Part shown: piece after piece, positions 51,926-60,185 of the stretch
Position numbering within the stretch: position 1 is the stretch's first letter
How the letters are laid out: the number at the start of each line of letters is the position of its first letter
Assembly (NCBI GenBank): GCA_964419545.1
Contig: CAYQQU010000022.1
Coordinates: 14,719-78,718, forward strand
DNA length: 64,000 nt
Origin: CAYQQU01 sp964419545
GTDB taxonomy: Bacteria > Bacteroidota > Bacteroidia > Chitinophagales > Saprospiraceae
Direction: 5' to 3'
Made by a program: the position numbers and the translations under genes
Notes under the pieces: model-generated
Seen by the model: the letters and a program-made list of their open reading frames with translations, nothing else
Databases searched by the model: none
What the model was told of the DNA's origin: nothing

Positions 51926-53011
51926 ATGGCGCTTCGTTCTTTACTCCTCGTCTTATTGTTGACGATCACCCTGACGGGCTTCGGCCAGCGGGGCGTTTTA
52001 CTGGAAAAATACACCTCCGCCTGGTGCGGGCTCTGTCCCGACGCCCATCTGACCGTCGATGACCTGTTGGCATCCTACCCTACCCTGATCCCCGTTTTAC
52101 ACCACTCTTCAGTAGACGGCATGGGCAATCCCGATAGCCAGGAATGGTTTCAGGGATTCAACATCCCGGGCACGCCCCGCGGCGTGGTGGATCGCAAAGG
52201 CGAAGACCCGTTGAGCATGTCGGCCCTCCCCCACCAGTGGGAAGCCCGCATCCAGCAACGGCTCGACCAGCCGGCGCCCCTCGACATCAGCGTGGCGGCA
52301 AGCTACCAGCCCGACGACCGCACCCTGGCCATCGATGTGGAAGCTACCTTCTCCGAAGCGCCCCCCGGCGGCGAGTTGCGCCTCAACGTCATGATCGTAG
52401 AAGATTCGGTGATCGGCAGCGGCCCCGGCTGGGACCAGTCGAGCTATTTTAACGACCCCCCCGGGCACCCGCTGGAAGGCTTGGGCAATCCGCTTTACGA
52501 CTACCCACACCGCCACGTGCTGCGCGAAGTTCTGGACGGCGCCTGGGGAACGGAAGGCGTTTTTCCGGAAAACCCCGCGCCAGGTACCCCCTACCAACAC
52601 AACTACCAGTACGCCGTCCCTGAGGAATACCAGTCGGAAAAACTACGGGTGGTCGCCTTCGTATCCCGCTTTCATCCCACCGTACTGACCCAACGAGAGG
52701 TACTGAACGCCGAAGCCCTCGATTATGCTGACTTTTCCATCCTCAGCCATACGACCGAGCCGAAAGCCGCGCCCCGCCTCGTCGTTTTCCCCAACCCCGC
52801 CGGCAGTACGGTCGGAGTACGGCTGGAAGGCGTGGACCACGCAGGGGCGGAACTGCTGTTATTGGATGGCTCCGGCCGAATCATAAGACAGTTTCGGTAC
52901 CTGGGCGGCAACCGCCAACTGGATATTAGCGGCCTGCCCGCCGGCCTTTACCTGCTCCAGCTCTCCGGCCCGGAAGGCGTGGCCCGCCGGCGGTTGCTGG
53001 TGACGCAGTAG
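51926..53011 (+). CDS. Omp28-related protein with T9SS type A sorting domain
   Basis: 361 residues. Signal peptide (MALRSLLLVLLLTITLTGFG), then a thioredoxin-like start VLLEKYTSAWCGLCPDAHLT with C34-x-x-C37, as in Omp28/thiol-fold proteins. SSVDGMGNPDSQEWFQGFNI and PGTPRGVVDRKG follow. The middle domain is beta-rich (ELRLNVMIVEDSVIGSG). The end has LVVFPNPAGSTVGVRLEG and GLPAGLYLLQLSG, a type A sorting domain. Exported. The C-x-x-C suggests redox activity, which is inferred. It is separate from the M28 gene by 116 bp. Confidence 0.9.
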   Translation: MALRSLLLVLLLTITLTGFGQRGVLLEKYTSAWCGLCPDAHLTVDDLLASYPTLIPVLHHSSVDGMGNPDSQEWFQGFNIPGTPRGVVDRKGEDPLSMSALPHQWEARIQQRLDQPAPLDISVAASYQPDDRTLAIDVEATFSEAPPGGELRLNVMIVEDSVIGSGPGWDQSSYFNDPPGHPLEGLGNPLYDYPHRHVLREVLDGAWGTEGVFPENPAPGTPYQHNYQYAVPEEYQSEKLRVVAFVSRFHPTVLTQREVLNAEALDYADFSILSHTTEPKAAPRLVVFPNPAGSTVGVRLEGVDHAGAELLLLDGSGRIIRQFRYLGGNRQLDISGLPAGLYLLQLSGPEGVARRRLLVTQ

Positions 53012-53295
53012 GGAAGCAGGCCATCCCGGCCTGGGGTGCTGTTTCAGAATGGGAAAAAGCCTGTTTTCATTTCGCAACGGCGGCACAGCAACGCTTTACC
53101 CGGCGCACATTTGCCATTTTGTCAGTGATGCTTGAACGCCCCTGACAGGCCGTCTGGCCCAAAACTCATTCAAAAACGTTGATTATCAAAAGGTTAAACT
53201 AGAAACTTTCCCCATCTTTCCTCCACTGGCACGCCATTTGATCCGGAAGAGGATGAAATCATTTCATTTATTTGGCAATAAAAAAGGAGGGAACT

Positions 53296-53400
53296 ATGGC
53301 AAAACTAGCATTGGGTTTAACCGTATTATCCGTGTTATTTCTGATCATGATTTTGTTGAGTTTCCGTTTACTCGGACTGCACAAGCTGTTGAAAAACTAA
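53296..53400 (+). CDS. 34-residue single-pass membrane protein
   Basis: MAKLALGLTVLSVLFLIMIL then LSFRLLGLHKLLKN. One hydrophobic helix (about 4-26) ends in a basic tail. The start is preceded by AAAGGAGGG at a good distance, one of the strongest Shine-Dalgarno matches in the window, in a phylum that often lacks them. A perfect terminator follows 10 bp after the stop. So it is a real short transcription unit. No relative recognised; it could be a regulatory small protein or a type I toxin-like peptide. Confidence 0.75.
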   Translation: MAKLALGLTVLSVLFLIMILLSFRLLGLHKLLKN

Positions 53401-53410
53401 CACAAAAATC

Positions 53411-53443
53411 AAAAGGCTGCACCGGTGGGTGCAGCCTTTTTTC
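53411..53443 (+). terminator. Rho-independent terminator after the small membrane protein
   Basis: Perfect 9-bp stem GGCTGCACC / GGTGCAGCC with a GGTG loop and TTTTTT directly after. Confidence 0.9.
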
Positions 53444-53541
53444 TAACTTAATAAGAGCGCATATATAAATTCAAAAAATCCAGATCGAAAGTATTTGCAA
53501 GTAGTCTAAATGAGCGCAAAAACACTACCTGCGAGCGAACG

Positions 53542-54231
53542 CTAGGCCAGTTTCGTCATATCCCGCACCAGGATCTTGCCCCGGTTGAAGTAGATGAGGT
53601 CTGACTTTTTGAGTTCGTTGAGCACCAGGGTTACCGTCTGGCGGGACGTACAGGTGATGTTGGCGATGTCCTGATGGGTAAGAGAGTGCTTAAGCAGCAT
53701 TTCGAAGCCCACGCGGCGGCCGCGCTTATCGACCGCTTCTTTGATGAATTCGATGATCCGGGTGCGGGCGTCTTTGAAGATCAGGGACTCCAGTTTGCTT
53801 TCCGCTCGCATCAGGCGCGAGCCGAACAGTTCCATGACCTTGCTGCACAGGTCGAAATTCTGGCGCATCAGCAATTTAAATTCGTCGACCTTGATGGAGT
53901 AGAGATGAACATTTTCTTTGAGCACCTGAGCAAAATCCTGGCGCTTGGATTCACCGATCAGGCCCAGTTCTCCGAACATGGCCAGGGGGTGGATGAGCGA
54001 TTTGATCACTTCTTTGCCGTCGCTGGAGTGCGTCCCGATCTTGACGGCGCCGCGGGCCAGGAAATAGACGACGTCGGAAGGCTCGTCGGTCATGTAAATG
54101 AAGCTGTAGCGAGGCTTGACCTGGTATTCCAGCATGCCGGCCAGCTTGCCTTTTTCTTCATCAGAGAGAACGGAAAACAGTGGAAACTGTTCGAGGAAGG
54201 CGATTTTCACTTCATTCTTTTCGGCATTCAT
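53542..54231 (-). CDS. Crp/Fnr-family transcriptional regulator
   Basis: 229 residues. Cyclic-nucleotide-binding-like beta roll (about 12-125): FLEQFPLFSVLSDEEKGKLA, VVYFLARGAVKIGT, HPLAMFGELGLIGESKR. The dimer helix follows, then a winged HTH: LLKHSLTHQDIANITCTSRQ, TVTLVLNELKKSDLIYFNRG. In the ligand pocket the R-x-A-x-V-x-A cAMP motif is replaced by SKRQDFAQV, so cAMP is not assured. No Fnr-type N-terminal Cys cluster. Targets unknown. It converges with the 34-residue protein gene, separated by 141 bp. Confidence 0.92.
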   Translation of the reverse strand: MNAEKNEVKIAFLEQFPLFSVLSDEEKGKLAGMLEYQVKPRYSFIYMTDEPSDVVYFLARGAVKIGTHSSDGKEVIKSLIHPLAMFGELGLIGESKRQDFAQVLKENVHLYSIKVDEFKLLMRQNFDLCSKVMELFGSRLMRAESKLESLIFKDARTRIIEFIKEAVDKRGRRVGFEMLLKHSLTHQDIANITCTSRQTVTLVLNELKKSDLIYFNRGKILVRDMTKLA

Positions 54232-54394
54232 AGCTCTTGTAATTATGGTACTGACTTTTGTGCGTTATGCTATCCTGATGCGCGAAGCCGGGAGATGGGC
54301 ATTATTTCGCGAATTCAATGGTATAGACACCAAAATTTGTCGCGCCCCCTATCTTCAGGGTATTTTTTTTGAAAATTTCGGGAAAGCACCGCGC

Positions 54395-55330
54395 TTACTC
54401 CGGCAGGAAACTGACTGAATCGCGGGAAATGTGGTAACCCGCGAAGACGCCGGCGCCGTTTTCGACATTGTTGAAGATGATGACCGGCTCGGAAAAAGGC
54501 GAGCCCGAGCTGTTTTGCTGGCGGCTCAGCGAGCGGTGGAAGTGGTAGTATTCTTCGGAAACGGCCCACAGCTCGGCATACAGCTTACCGAGCAGCTGCG
54601 TTTCGGGAAAGATCGTGGTATTCAGGCGGAAGCTGTAGGTGGCCGGGCGGCCGTCGAAGCCGGTATCCTCGAAAAGAATGCCGCCGTCAAAGTAGGTGGT
54701 CATCGTATTATTGTCGCCGGCCGTATTGAATTCAATAGGCCGCAGGAAGCCTCCGGTGATAATGGTGTCGCCTTCGGCATTATGATACTCCAGTATTTGC
54801 TGGTAAAAACGCAGTTGATAGTAATTGCTCTGGCCGGGCGGATCCTGAAAGCCGAGTTCGACGCGATACGAAATCTCCTGCTGCCCGGTTTCCGGTACTT
54901 GCCGGCTGGTCAGGTCGGCCGCTTCCAGCGACTGTATGGGGATGGGTGCGGGAATGACGCTGGTGGCGCTCACCTGGTCGAACCCGGGCGCGGCAACGGT
55001 GAGGGTGTACGTTTTTCCGGCTTCCGTCTGGGTGGTGGTCGTCGCGTAGAAAGGCGGCTTTTCCCCCGGTTCGATCAGCTTCAGCGTTTCGAGGAAGGCC
55101 TCGTCTTCGTAAATTTCGACCACGGCCCCCCGCAGGTACTCCGGATCGTCCTGCAACAGCACGGATCGACTCCTGGAAACCAGTACGGTCACTTCCTGGC
55201 CTACGGTAAAGTTAGAGATGATCACCAGCCGGGGCGACGGTTGCTCCAGGTCCAGGTCTACCGGACGTTCGCAGGTGGCGGCCGTCAGCAACAGCGCGCC
55301 GCTGATCATGGTCAGACATCTCTTCAGCAT
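54395..55330 (-). CDS. DUF4249 lipoprotein
   Basis: 311 residues. Signal with lipobox-like cysteine (GALLLTAATCERPVDLDL). The DUF4249 layout is visible: LVIISNFTVGQEVTVLVSRS, LRGAVVEIYEDEAFLETL, FYATTTTQTEAGKTYTLTV, YQLRFYQQ, then YHFHRSLSRQQ and NVENGAGVFAGY at the end. Genes of this type almost always follow a TonB-dependent receptor gene, as here (34 bp). The pair is thought to work like SusC/SusD, with the lipoprotein capping the receptor on the cell surface. Ligand unknown. Confidence 0.9.
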   Translation of the reverse strand: MLKRCLTMISGALLLTAATCERPVDLDLEQPSPRLVIISNFTVGQEVTVLVSRSRSVLLQDDPEYLRGAVVEIYEDEAFLETLKLIEPGEKPPFYATTTTQTEAGKTYTLTVAAPGFDQVSATSVIPAPIPIQSLEAADLTSRQVPETGQQEISYRVELGFQDPPGQSNYYQLRFYQQILEYHNAEGDTIITGGFLRPIEFNTAGDNNTMTTYFDGGILFEDTGFDGRPATYSFRLNTTIFPETQLLGKLYAELWAVSEEYYHFHRSLSRQQNSSGSPFSEPVIIFNNVENGAGVFAGYHISRDSVSFLPE

Positions 55331-55364
55331 GGCGGGATATAATTGAGCCCTATAAATATACGAA

Positions 55365-58052
55365 TTAAAACTTTACCGAGTAGTTCAGCACGGGCAGGAA
55401 GGGCAATAACCATACCTGCACGAATTCATTTTGCTGTTGTAAGGCGCCGTCGACATTTACGAAAGACGACCGCAGGCTGTAATAGAGAGGATTTTTTCGG
55501 GCGTAGACGTTGTAGCCGCCCACCTGAATCTGGTGTTCCGCTTCTTTGGCCTGGAAGGTCAGGTTGAAGGTGGCGTCCAGCCGGTGGTACGACGGCAGGC
55601 GAAAGCGGTTTTTCTCACCGAAATCGAATACTGTAACCGGCGGATCCGTTTCGTCGGGCAGCACGAAGGAATAAGCTTCGAGTGGCAGGCTGTAGGCCAG
55701 CCCCGAGCTGAACACCCAATTGGCGCTGAACTCCAGCCAGGAGGTGAAGCGGTGGGTCAGCACCACCTTGAGGTCGTGCCGGTGATCGAACCGGAAGGGG
55801 TAGCGCAGGCCGCCGTTGACCCGGTCGAAGCGACGGTCGGCGCGCGCCAGGGCATATCCGATCCAGCCGCGCGTTTTGCCCCGGTATTTTTTCAGTAAAA
55901 ACTCCAGTCCGTAGCCGCGCCCTTCCCCGACGGTGACGTTATTTTCCCAGTCGTTTAAAAAATTGGCGCCTTCAGTATAGGTCAGCAGATCGTGCATGTG
56001 TTTGTAGTAGGCGTCGGCGCTGAATTTGACCGTTCCGGCCCAGTCGTAATCCATACCAATTTCCCCCTGCAACGCGTGTTGGGGGCCGATCTCCACTGTA
56101 GAGGGCACCCACAGGTCGGTAGGCAGGCCGTAACCGGAGTTGGAGAGGAGGTGCAAAAACTGGGTCATCTTGCTGACCGCCGCCCGCAGGCCCAGGTTCT
56201 TTCCCGCTTTCCAGTAAGCGGAAAGGCGGGGCTGCGGAGCGAAGTACGACCGTCCGCCAACCGACCAGCCCGCCAGGTGCGCGCCGATATTGAGGCTGAG
56301 GCGCCGATTGACCGTCCATTCGTCTTCCAGATAGAGGTTGTATTCGGTGGTGGCGATGAGGTCGCTCGACAGTTGTTCTTCGAGGAACTGCCCTTCGTCA
56401 GGAGTGATGGTCGACCCTTCCAGGATCAGGGCGCCGGGAGTGAAGCGGTGGCGCGTCAGGCCCGCCCCGAACCGCACGTAATGGTTGCTGTTCGGCAGGT
56501 AATCGAAATCCACGCGGGCCCCGAGGTCGCGGATGCCCGACCGGTACCGGCTGAAGTCGAGCGCCTTGACGATGGTCGTATCATCGTTGAGCAACACCAG
56601 CGAATCGACCGTGCGGTAGTTGACGTCGACGGCGAGTTGGCTGAAAGTCAGCGTAGTATTGGCGAAGAGCTTGTTGCTGAACAGGTGGTTCCAACGCAGG
56701 GCCGACACGTTGTTGCCCCAGTCGGACCCCTCCCCGAAGCTGCGATCGTAACGGAAAACCAGCTCTTCGCCCGTCGAAGGCAGGCGCACGTTGATGTTTT
56801 CGGAAGACTCGCCGTCATTCAGGAAGGCGTCGCTGCCGCGATAGTAGCTCAGGTATATTTTATCGCGATCGGAAAAAGCGTAGTTGAATTTGGCGTTGAG
56901 GTCGTAAAACTGGTAGCTGATGGCGCCGTCTTCGTTGCGTTCGGTTTTCAGGTCGCGGGTAACCGGCTGAATGTACTGGTCGAGAAAAGACCAGCGCCCC
57001 GAAACGAAGAACGAGCTCTTATCCGTAACGATGGGGCCTTCCAGGGAGAAGCGGGCGCTGAGCAGCCCCAGGTCGAAGCTCCCGCCCATTTCCTTTTTGT
57101 TGCCTTCTTTGGTGCGTACGTCGAGCACGGACGACAGCCGCCCTCCGTAGCGGGCCGGGAAACCGCCTTTGATCAGCTTGGCGCTGCGCACGGCGTTCGT
57201 ATTGAAAACAGAAAGCACGCCGGCGGCGTGCAACACGTTGTAGACGGGCACGCCGTCGATCAGGATGAGGTTCTGCCCCGGATTGCCGCCGCGCACGTGG
57301 ATGCCCCCTACCCCGTCGGCGCCGGTCTGCACGCCGGGCAGCAGATGCGTCGTCCGGATCAGGTCCGACTCTCCGCCCAGGGAAGGCAGGTGCTCGATCT
57401 GAGCGGCGGTGATAAAATCGTCATTTACGGCCCGGCGCTCGGCCGGAGGCAGCTCATCGTCGGCCACCACGATCACTTCAGTCGCCGTCAACTGGGTGGG
57501 AGGAAGGCTGACCCGCAGCTTGCGGTCGCCCGACAGTTGCAGGAATTTGATTTCCGTCTGGTAGCCGAGGTAGGAAAAGCTCAGCTGGGCTTCGCCCGGC
57601 GGCAGGGAAAGACTGAAAAACCCGTACTCATTGGTTACGGCGCCCCGCTTGCTCTCCAGGTCGAAAATGCTGGCGGCGATGAGGGGTTCGCCGGTATCGG
57701 CGTCCTCCAGAAAGCCGCTGACGGTATAGGACCGGGGCGGCGGCGGGGGCGTGCTTTCGACGATCACGATCTGCCGGCCGATCCGCCGGTAAGTCAGGAA
57801 GGTGTCCGCCAGCAGGTTATCGAGAATGCGCTGAAGAGGAGTATTGCGAAAATTGAGGGAAACGACTTTTTTCGGAAGCACCTCACTGCTGTAGGCGATG
57901 CCGACGCCGGCGCGGCGGGCGAGCAGGACCAGGGCGTCTTCCAGCGATAGGTCGCGGACGACTACGGTGATCCGTTCTTCCAGCACCGTTTGGGAAAACG
58001 CCGGAGCCAACAGTGAGAAAAATGCACAAAGCAGGAGCAAATATTTTTTCAT
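55365..58052 (-). CDS. TonB-dependent receptor with STN signalling domain
   Basis: 895 residues. Signal peptide (MKKYLLLLCAFFSLLAPAFS); STN domain (about 24-100; VVVRDLSLEDALVLLARRAG, LNFRNTPLQRILDNLL); carboxypeptidase-regulatory-like domain (107-190; TVSGFLEDADTGEPLIAASI, SFSYLGYQTE); plug (about 205-320; RTTHLLPGVQTGADGVGGIH, VRGGNPGQNLILIDGVPVYN); then a long barrel ending in SVKF. The STN domain touches FecR in the periplasm and signals transport. Together with FecR and the ECF sigma gene upstream on the same strand it forms a Fec-type surface signalling unit. Ligand unknown. Confidence 0.94.
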   Translation of the reverse strand: MKKYLLLLCAFFSLLAPAFSQTVLEERITVVVRDLSLEDALVLLARRAGVGIAYSSEVLPKKVVSLNFRNTPLQRILDNLLADTFLTYRRIGRQIVIVESTPPPPPRSYTVSGFLEDADTGEPLIAASIFDLESKRGAVTNEYGFFSLSLPPGEAQLSFSYLGYQTEIKFLQLSGDRKLRVSLPPTQLTATEVIVVADDELPPAERRAVNDDFITAAQIEHLPSLGGESDLIRTTHLLPGVQTGADGVGGIHVRGGNPGQNLILIDGVPVYNVLHAAGVLSVFNTNAVRSAKLIKGGFPARYGGRLSSVLDVRTKEGNKKEMGGSFDLGLLSARFSLEGPIVTDKSSFFVSGRWSFLDQYIQPVTRDLKTERNEDGAISYQFYDLNAKFNYAFSDRDKIYLSYYRGSDAFLNDGESSENINVRLPSTGEELVFRYDRSFGEGSDWGNNVSALRWNHLFSNKLFANTTLTFSQLAVDVNYRTVDSLVLLNDDTTIVKALDFSRYRSGIRDLGARVDFDYLPNSNHYVRFGAGLTRHRFTPGALILEGSTITPDEGQFLEEQLSSDLIATTEYNLYLEDEWTVNRRLSLNIGAHLAGWSVGGRSYFAPQPRLSAYWKAGKNLGLRAAVSKMTQFLHLLSNSGYGLPTDLWVPSTVEIGPQHALQGEIGMDYDWAGTVKFSADAYYKHMHDLLTYTEGANFLNDWENNVTVGEGRGYGLEFLLKKYRGKTRGWIGYALARADRRFDRVNGGLRYPFRFDHRHDLKVVLTHRFTSWLEFSANWVFSSGLAYSLPLEAYSFVLPDETDPPVTVFDFGEKNRFRLPSYHRLDATFNLTFQAKEAEHQIQVGGYNVYARKNPLYYSLRSSFVNVDGALQQQNEFVQVWLLPFLPVLNYSVKF

Positions 58053-58286
58053 CCAACCCGAAGTGTCCGATAATCAATGGCTTTCTGCGCCGGGAGGAAA
58101 ATGCGAACAGCTGCTCGCTCTCTTCGCCCGTGCAATCGACCCAAAGCCGCAAAGGGAGTTTTTTTCAGATTAAAAATAAGGGAATTTGTGCAGCTTTCCA
58201 ATCGTCGACCGATCGGCGCGGCAAGCTTCCCCTTTGGGAAAGACGGCCCCGGAGATCGAAAGGGTTGGGTCGCAGTAATGAATAGG

Positions 58287-59261
58287 CTATTGACAATTAC
58301 CGCCCGTGAGCAGGTATTTGTCTTCGGCGAGGCGCCGGCTTTCCATTTCGAACACCAGTTCGATAACCTCCAGGATATCCTCCAGCACCAATTGATCGAA
58401 GCGGTTGCTGAAGGTACAGTCGGCCAGTGCGGCATTGTCGAGTTCGATTTCGACGGCGAAATGGCGTTCCAGGGTTTTCAGCACCTGCGGCAGCGGCGTC
58501 TTGTCGAAATGCAGCCGGCCCGTCTGCCAGGCGCGGGCGTTGAGGTTGGGAACGGAGCTGCGCTCCAGGGCTGCGCCGGGCCGGCAGACGCCTTTTTCCA
58601 TGCGCTGCAGTTCCAGGCGTTCGCCTTCGGGGCTGCGCAGCTCCACTTTTCCTTCGGCCACCACCACTTCGGTGAAGGCCTCGCCGGGATAGGAACGCAA
58701 ATTGAACTGCGTGCCCAGCACGCGAATATCGGCCATGGGAGTATGGACGACGAAGGGCCGGTCGGGCTGAGGAGCTACCGAGAAGAAGGCTTCGCCGGTC
58801 AGGCGGAGTTCGCGGACCTCGGAAAAAGTCTCCGGATAAGTAAGTTCGCTATGCTGATTGAGGACGACGGTAGTGCCGTCGGGCAAGGTGAGTGCCCGTT
58901 GTTTCGCAGCGGTAGCCACTACCTGCCAGCGCGGGGCTTCTTCACTGGCAAGCCGCCACCATGCGAAGGCAAGCAGGAGCAAGATCGCAGCGGCGATGCC
59001 GGCCAGGCGACGTCGGAAGCTAATCCGGCGGATGCGCCGGTCGTTGTCGATGCGCTGCTGCAGTCGTTCCAGCCCGGCTTCCACGTCCGGCCGGAGATCG
59101 TTCCCGTAGCGGCCGGTCCATCCCCAGAGTTTGGCGATGTCCGTTTCTATCCCCCGGAATTCGGGCCGGTCCTGCACGCATTGGAGCGCCTCCTGATCTT
59201 CCGCTTTGGCCCGGCCGCTTTCCCGTCGATAGAGCAGTGCTATGATTTTGTCTAGTTCCAT
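58287..59261 (-). CDS. FecR-family anti-sigma/signal transducer
   Basis: 324 residues from the ATG at 59261 (an in-frame TTG is three codons earlier). The N-terminal cytoplasmic part (about 1-85) would hold the sigma factor. One membrane helix (about 88-104, LAGIAAAILLLLAFAWW) follows, then the FecR periplasmic domain: LTLPDGTTVVLNQHSELTYP, ELRLTGEAFFSVAPQPDRPF, VLGTQFNLRSYPGEAFTEVV. The DUF4974 domain is at the end (LHFDKTPLPQVLKTLERHFA, VEIELDNAALADC). It relays the receptor state to the sigma factor. The gap to the receptor gene is 234 bp. Confidence 0.93.
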   Translation of the reverse strand: MELDKIIALLYRRESGRAKAEDQEALQCVQDRPEFRGIETDIAKLWGWTGRYGNDLRPDVEAGLERLQQRIDNDRRIRRISFRRRLAGIAAAILLLLAFAWWRLASEEAPRWQVVATAAKQRALTLPDGTTVVLNQHSELTYPETFSEVRELRLTGEAFFSVAPQPDRPFVVHTPMADIRVLGTQFNLRSYPGEAFTEVVVAEGKVELRSPEGERLELQRMEKGVCRPGAALERSSVPNLNARAWQTGRLHFDKTPLPQVLKTLERHFAVEIELDNAALADCTFSNRFDQLVLEDILEVIELVFEMESRRLAEDKYLLTGGNCQ

Positions 59262-59352
59262 TATCTGCAAGTTCCTCGAAGATGGACACTAAAAACGGAA
59301 GCTGCCCCTATTTCCGACAATTTTTTATCCTTAAGAACCGTGGAAATGTCAG

Positions 59353-59907
59353 CTAGCCTGCATTCAGATAATTTTTCAGTGCTTCCCGCAGGTTTTTCAG
59401 CGCCTTGGAAATTTGGTTTTCAACTGTTTTAATGGAGATATCCAGGCGATCGGCGATCTCCTGGTAGCTCAGTTCTTCAAACCGGCTCAGCATAAAAACG
59501 GCCCGGCAGCGTTCGGGCAGCGCGTCGATCGCCCGGTGGATCGCCTGTTGCAGTTCGGCTTCTTCCATTTGCTGCCCCGCTCCCGGCAGGTAGCTGCGCG
59601 GGGTCGGGGCCTTTTCTTCTTCGTCGAATTTTATTTTCTGGTCGCGCAGGTAATTGAGCGCCCGGTTGAGGGCGGCCCGGCGCAGGTAGGCGGTCAGCGA
59701 GGTGGTCACATCCAGCCGCGCGCGCCTGCGCCACAGATCGTAAAAAACATCCTGGGCGATATCCTCGGCCAGGTTGGCGTCGGGAATGACCTTGTAAATG
59801 ACCTGGCACAAATAAGGATAGTAGCGCCGGAAAATAAGCGCGACCGCCCTGTCGTCATTCGTGCGCAGCAGCTCCAACAAATCCTGATCAGACGGATTAT
59901 TTTGCAA
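59353..59907 (-). CDS. ECF sigma-70 factor (FecI-like)
   Basis: 184 residues. Sigma region 2: ALIFRRYYPYLCQVIYKVIP, EDIAQDVFYDLWRRRARLDV; region 4: AIDALPERCRAVFMLSRFEE, LSYQEIADRLDISIKTVENQ, ISKALKNLREALK. The start used is a TTG; the frame continues upstream without an ATG, so the true start is uncertain by a few codons. It would direct RNA polymerase to the FecR and receptor genes when the ligand is bound outside. It is 91 bp upstream of fecR and heads the minus-strand locus. Confidence 0.92.
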   Translation of the reverse strand: MQNNPSDQDLLELLRTNDDRAVALIFRRYYPYLCQVIYKVIPDANLAEDIAQDVFYDLWRRRARLDVTTSLTAYLRRAALNRALNYLRDQKIKFDEEEKAPTPRSYLPGAGQQMEEAELQQAIHRAIDALPERCRAVFMLSRFEELSYQEIADRLDISIKTVENQISKALKNLREALKNYLNAG

Positions 59908-60108
59908 GTTCCAGGAAGTTTGAGACCGCCCCCGCTGCGTAATTTTTCTTCCACTCCCGTCGTATCCCGAAGGAAGGGCAGTGAGGCAAACGCGTTAAAA
60001 ATAGCATTTCCGTAGCAAAGGGCAAGCGCGCCGGCTGATAAAATCGGCCGCAGCCTTTTTGGCGAAAGCCGGCCGGCGGCCCCTCCGGCAAAATAAAAAG
60101 AGGTTTCC

Positions 60109-60140
60109 TTTGAATAAGTAAAAATAATCGAATACCTTAA
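60109..60140 (+). promoter_or_regulatory. Candidate promoter of the AGCS symporter
   Basis: TTTG (60109-60112), 20-nt spacer, TACCTTAA (60133-60140), close to TAnnTTTG. It lies 45 nt upstream of the start codon. Confidence 0.45.
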
Positions 60141-60185
60141 CGCGTCATTTTTTAACCCCTCGGAAAAGAAACTGGTTTCATAATT

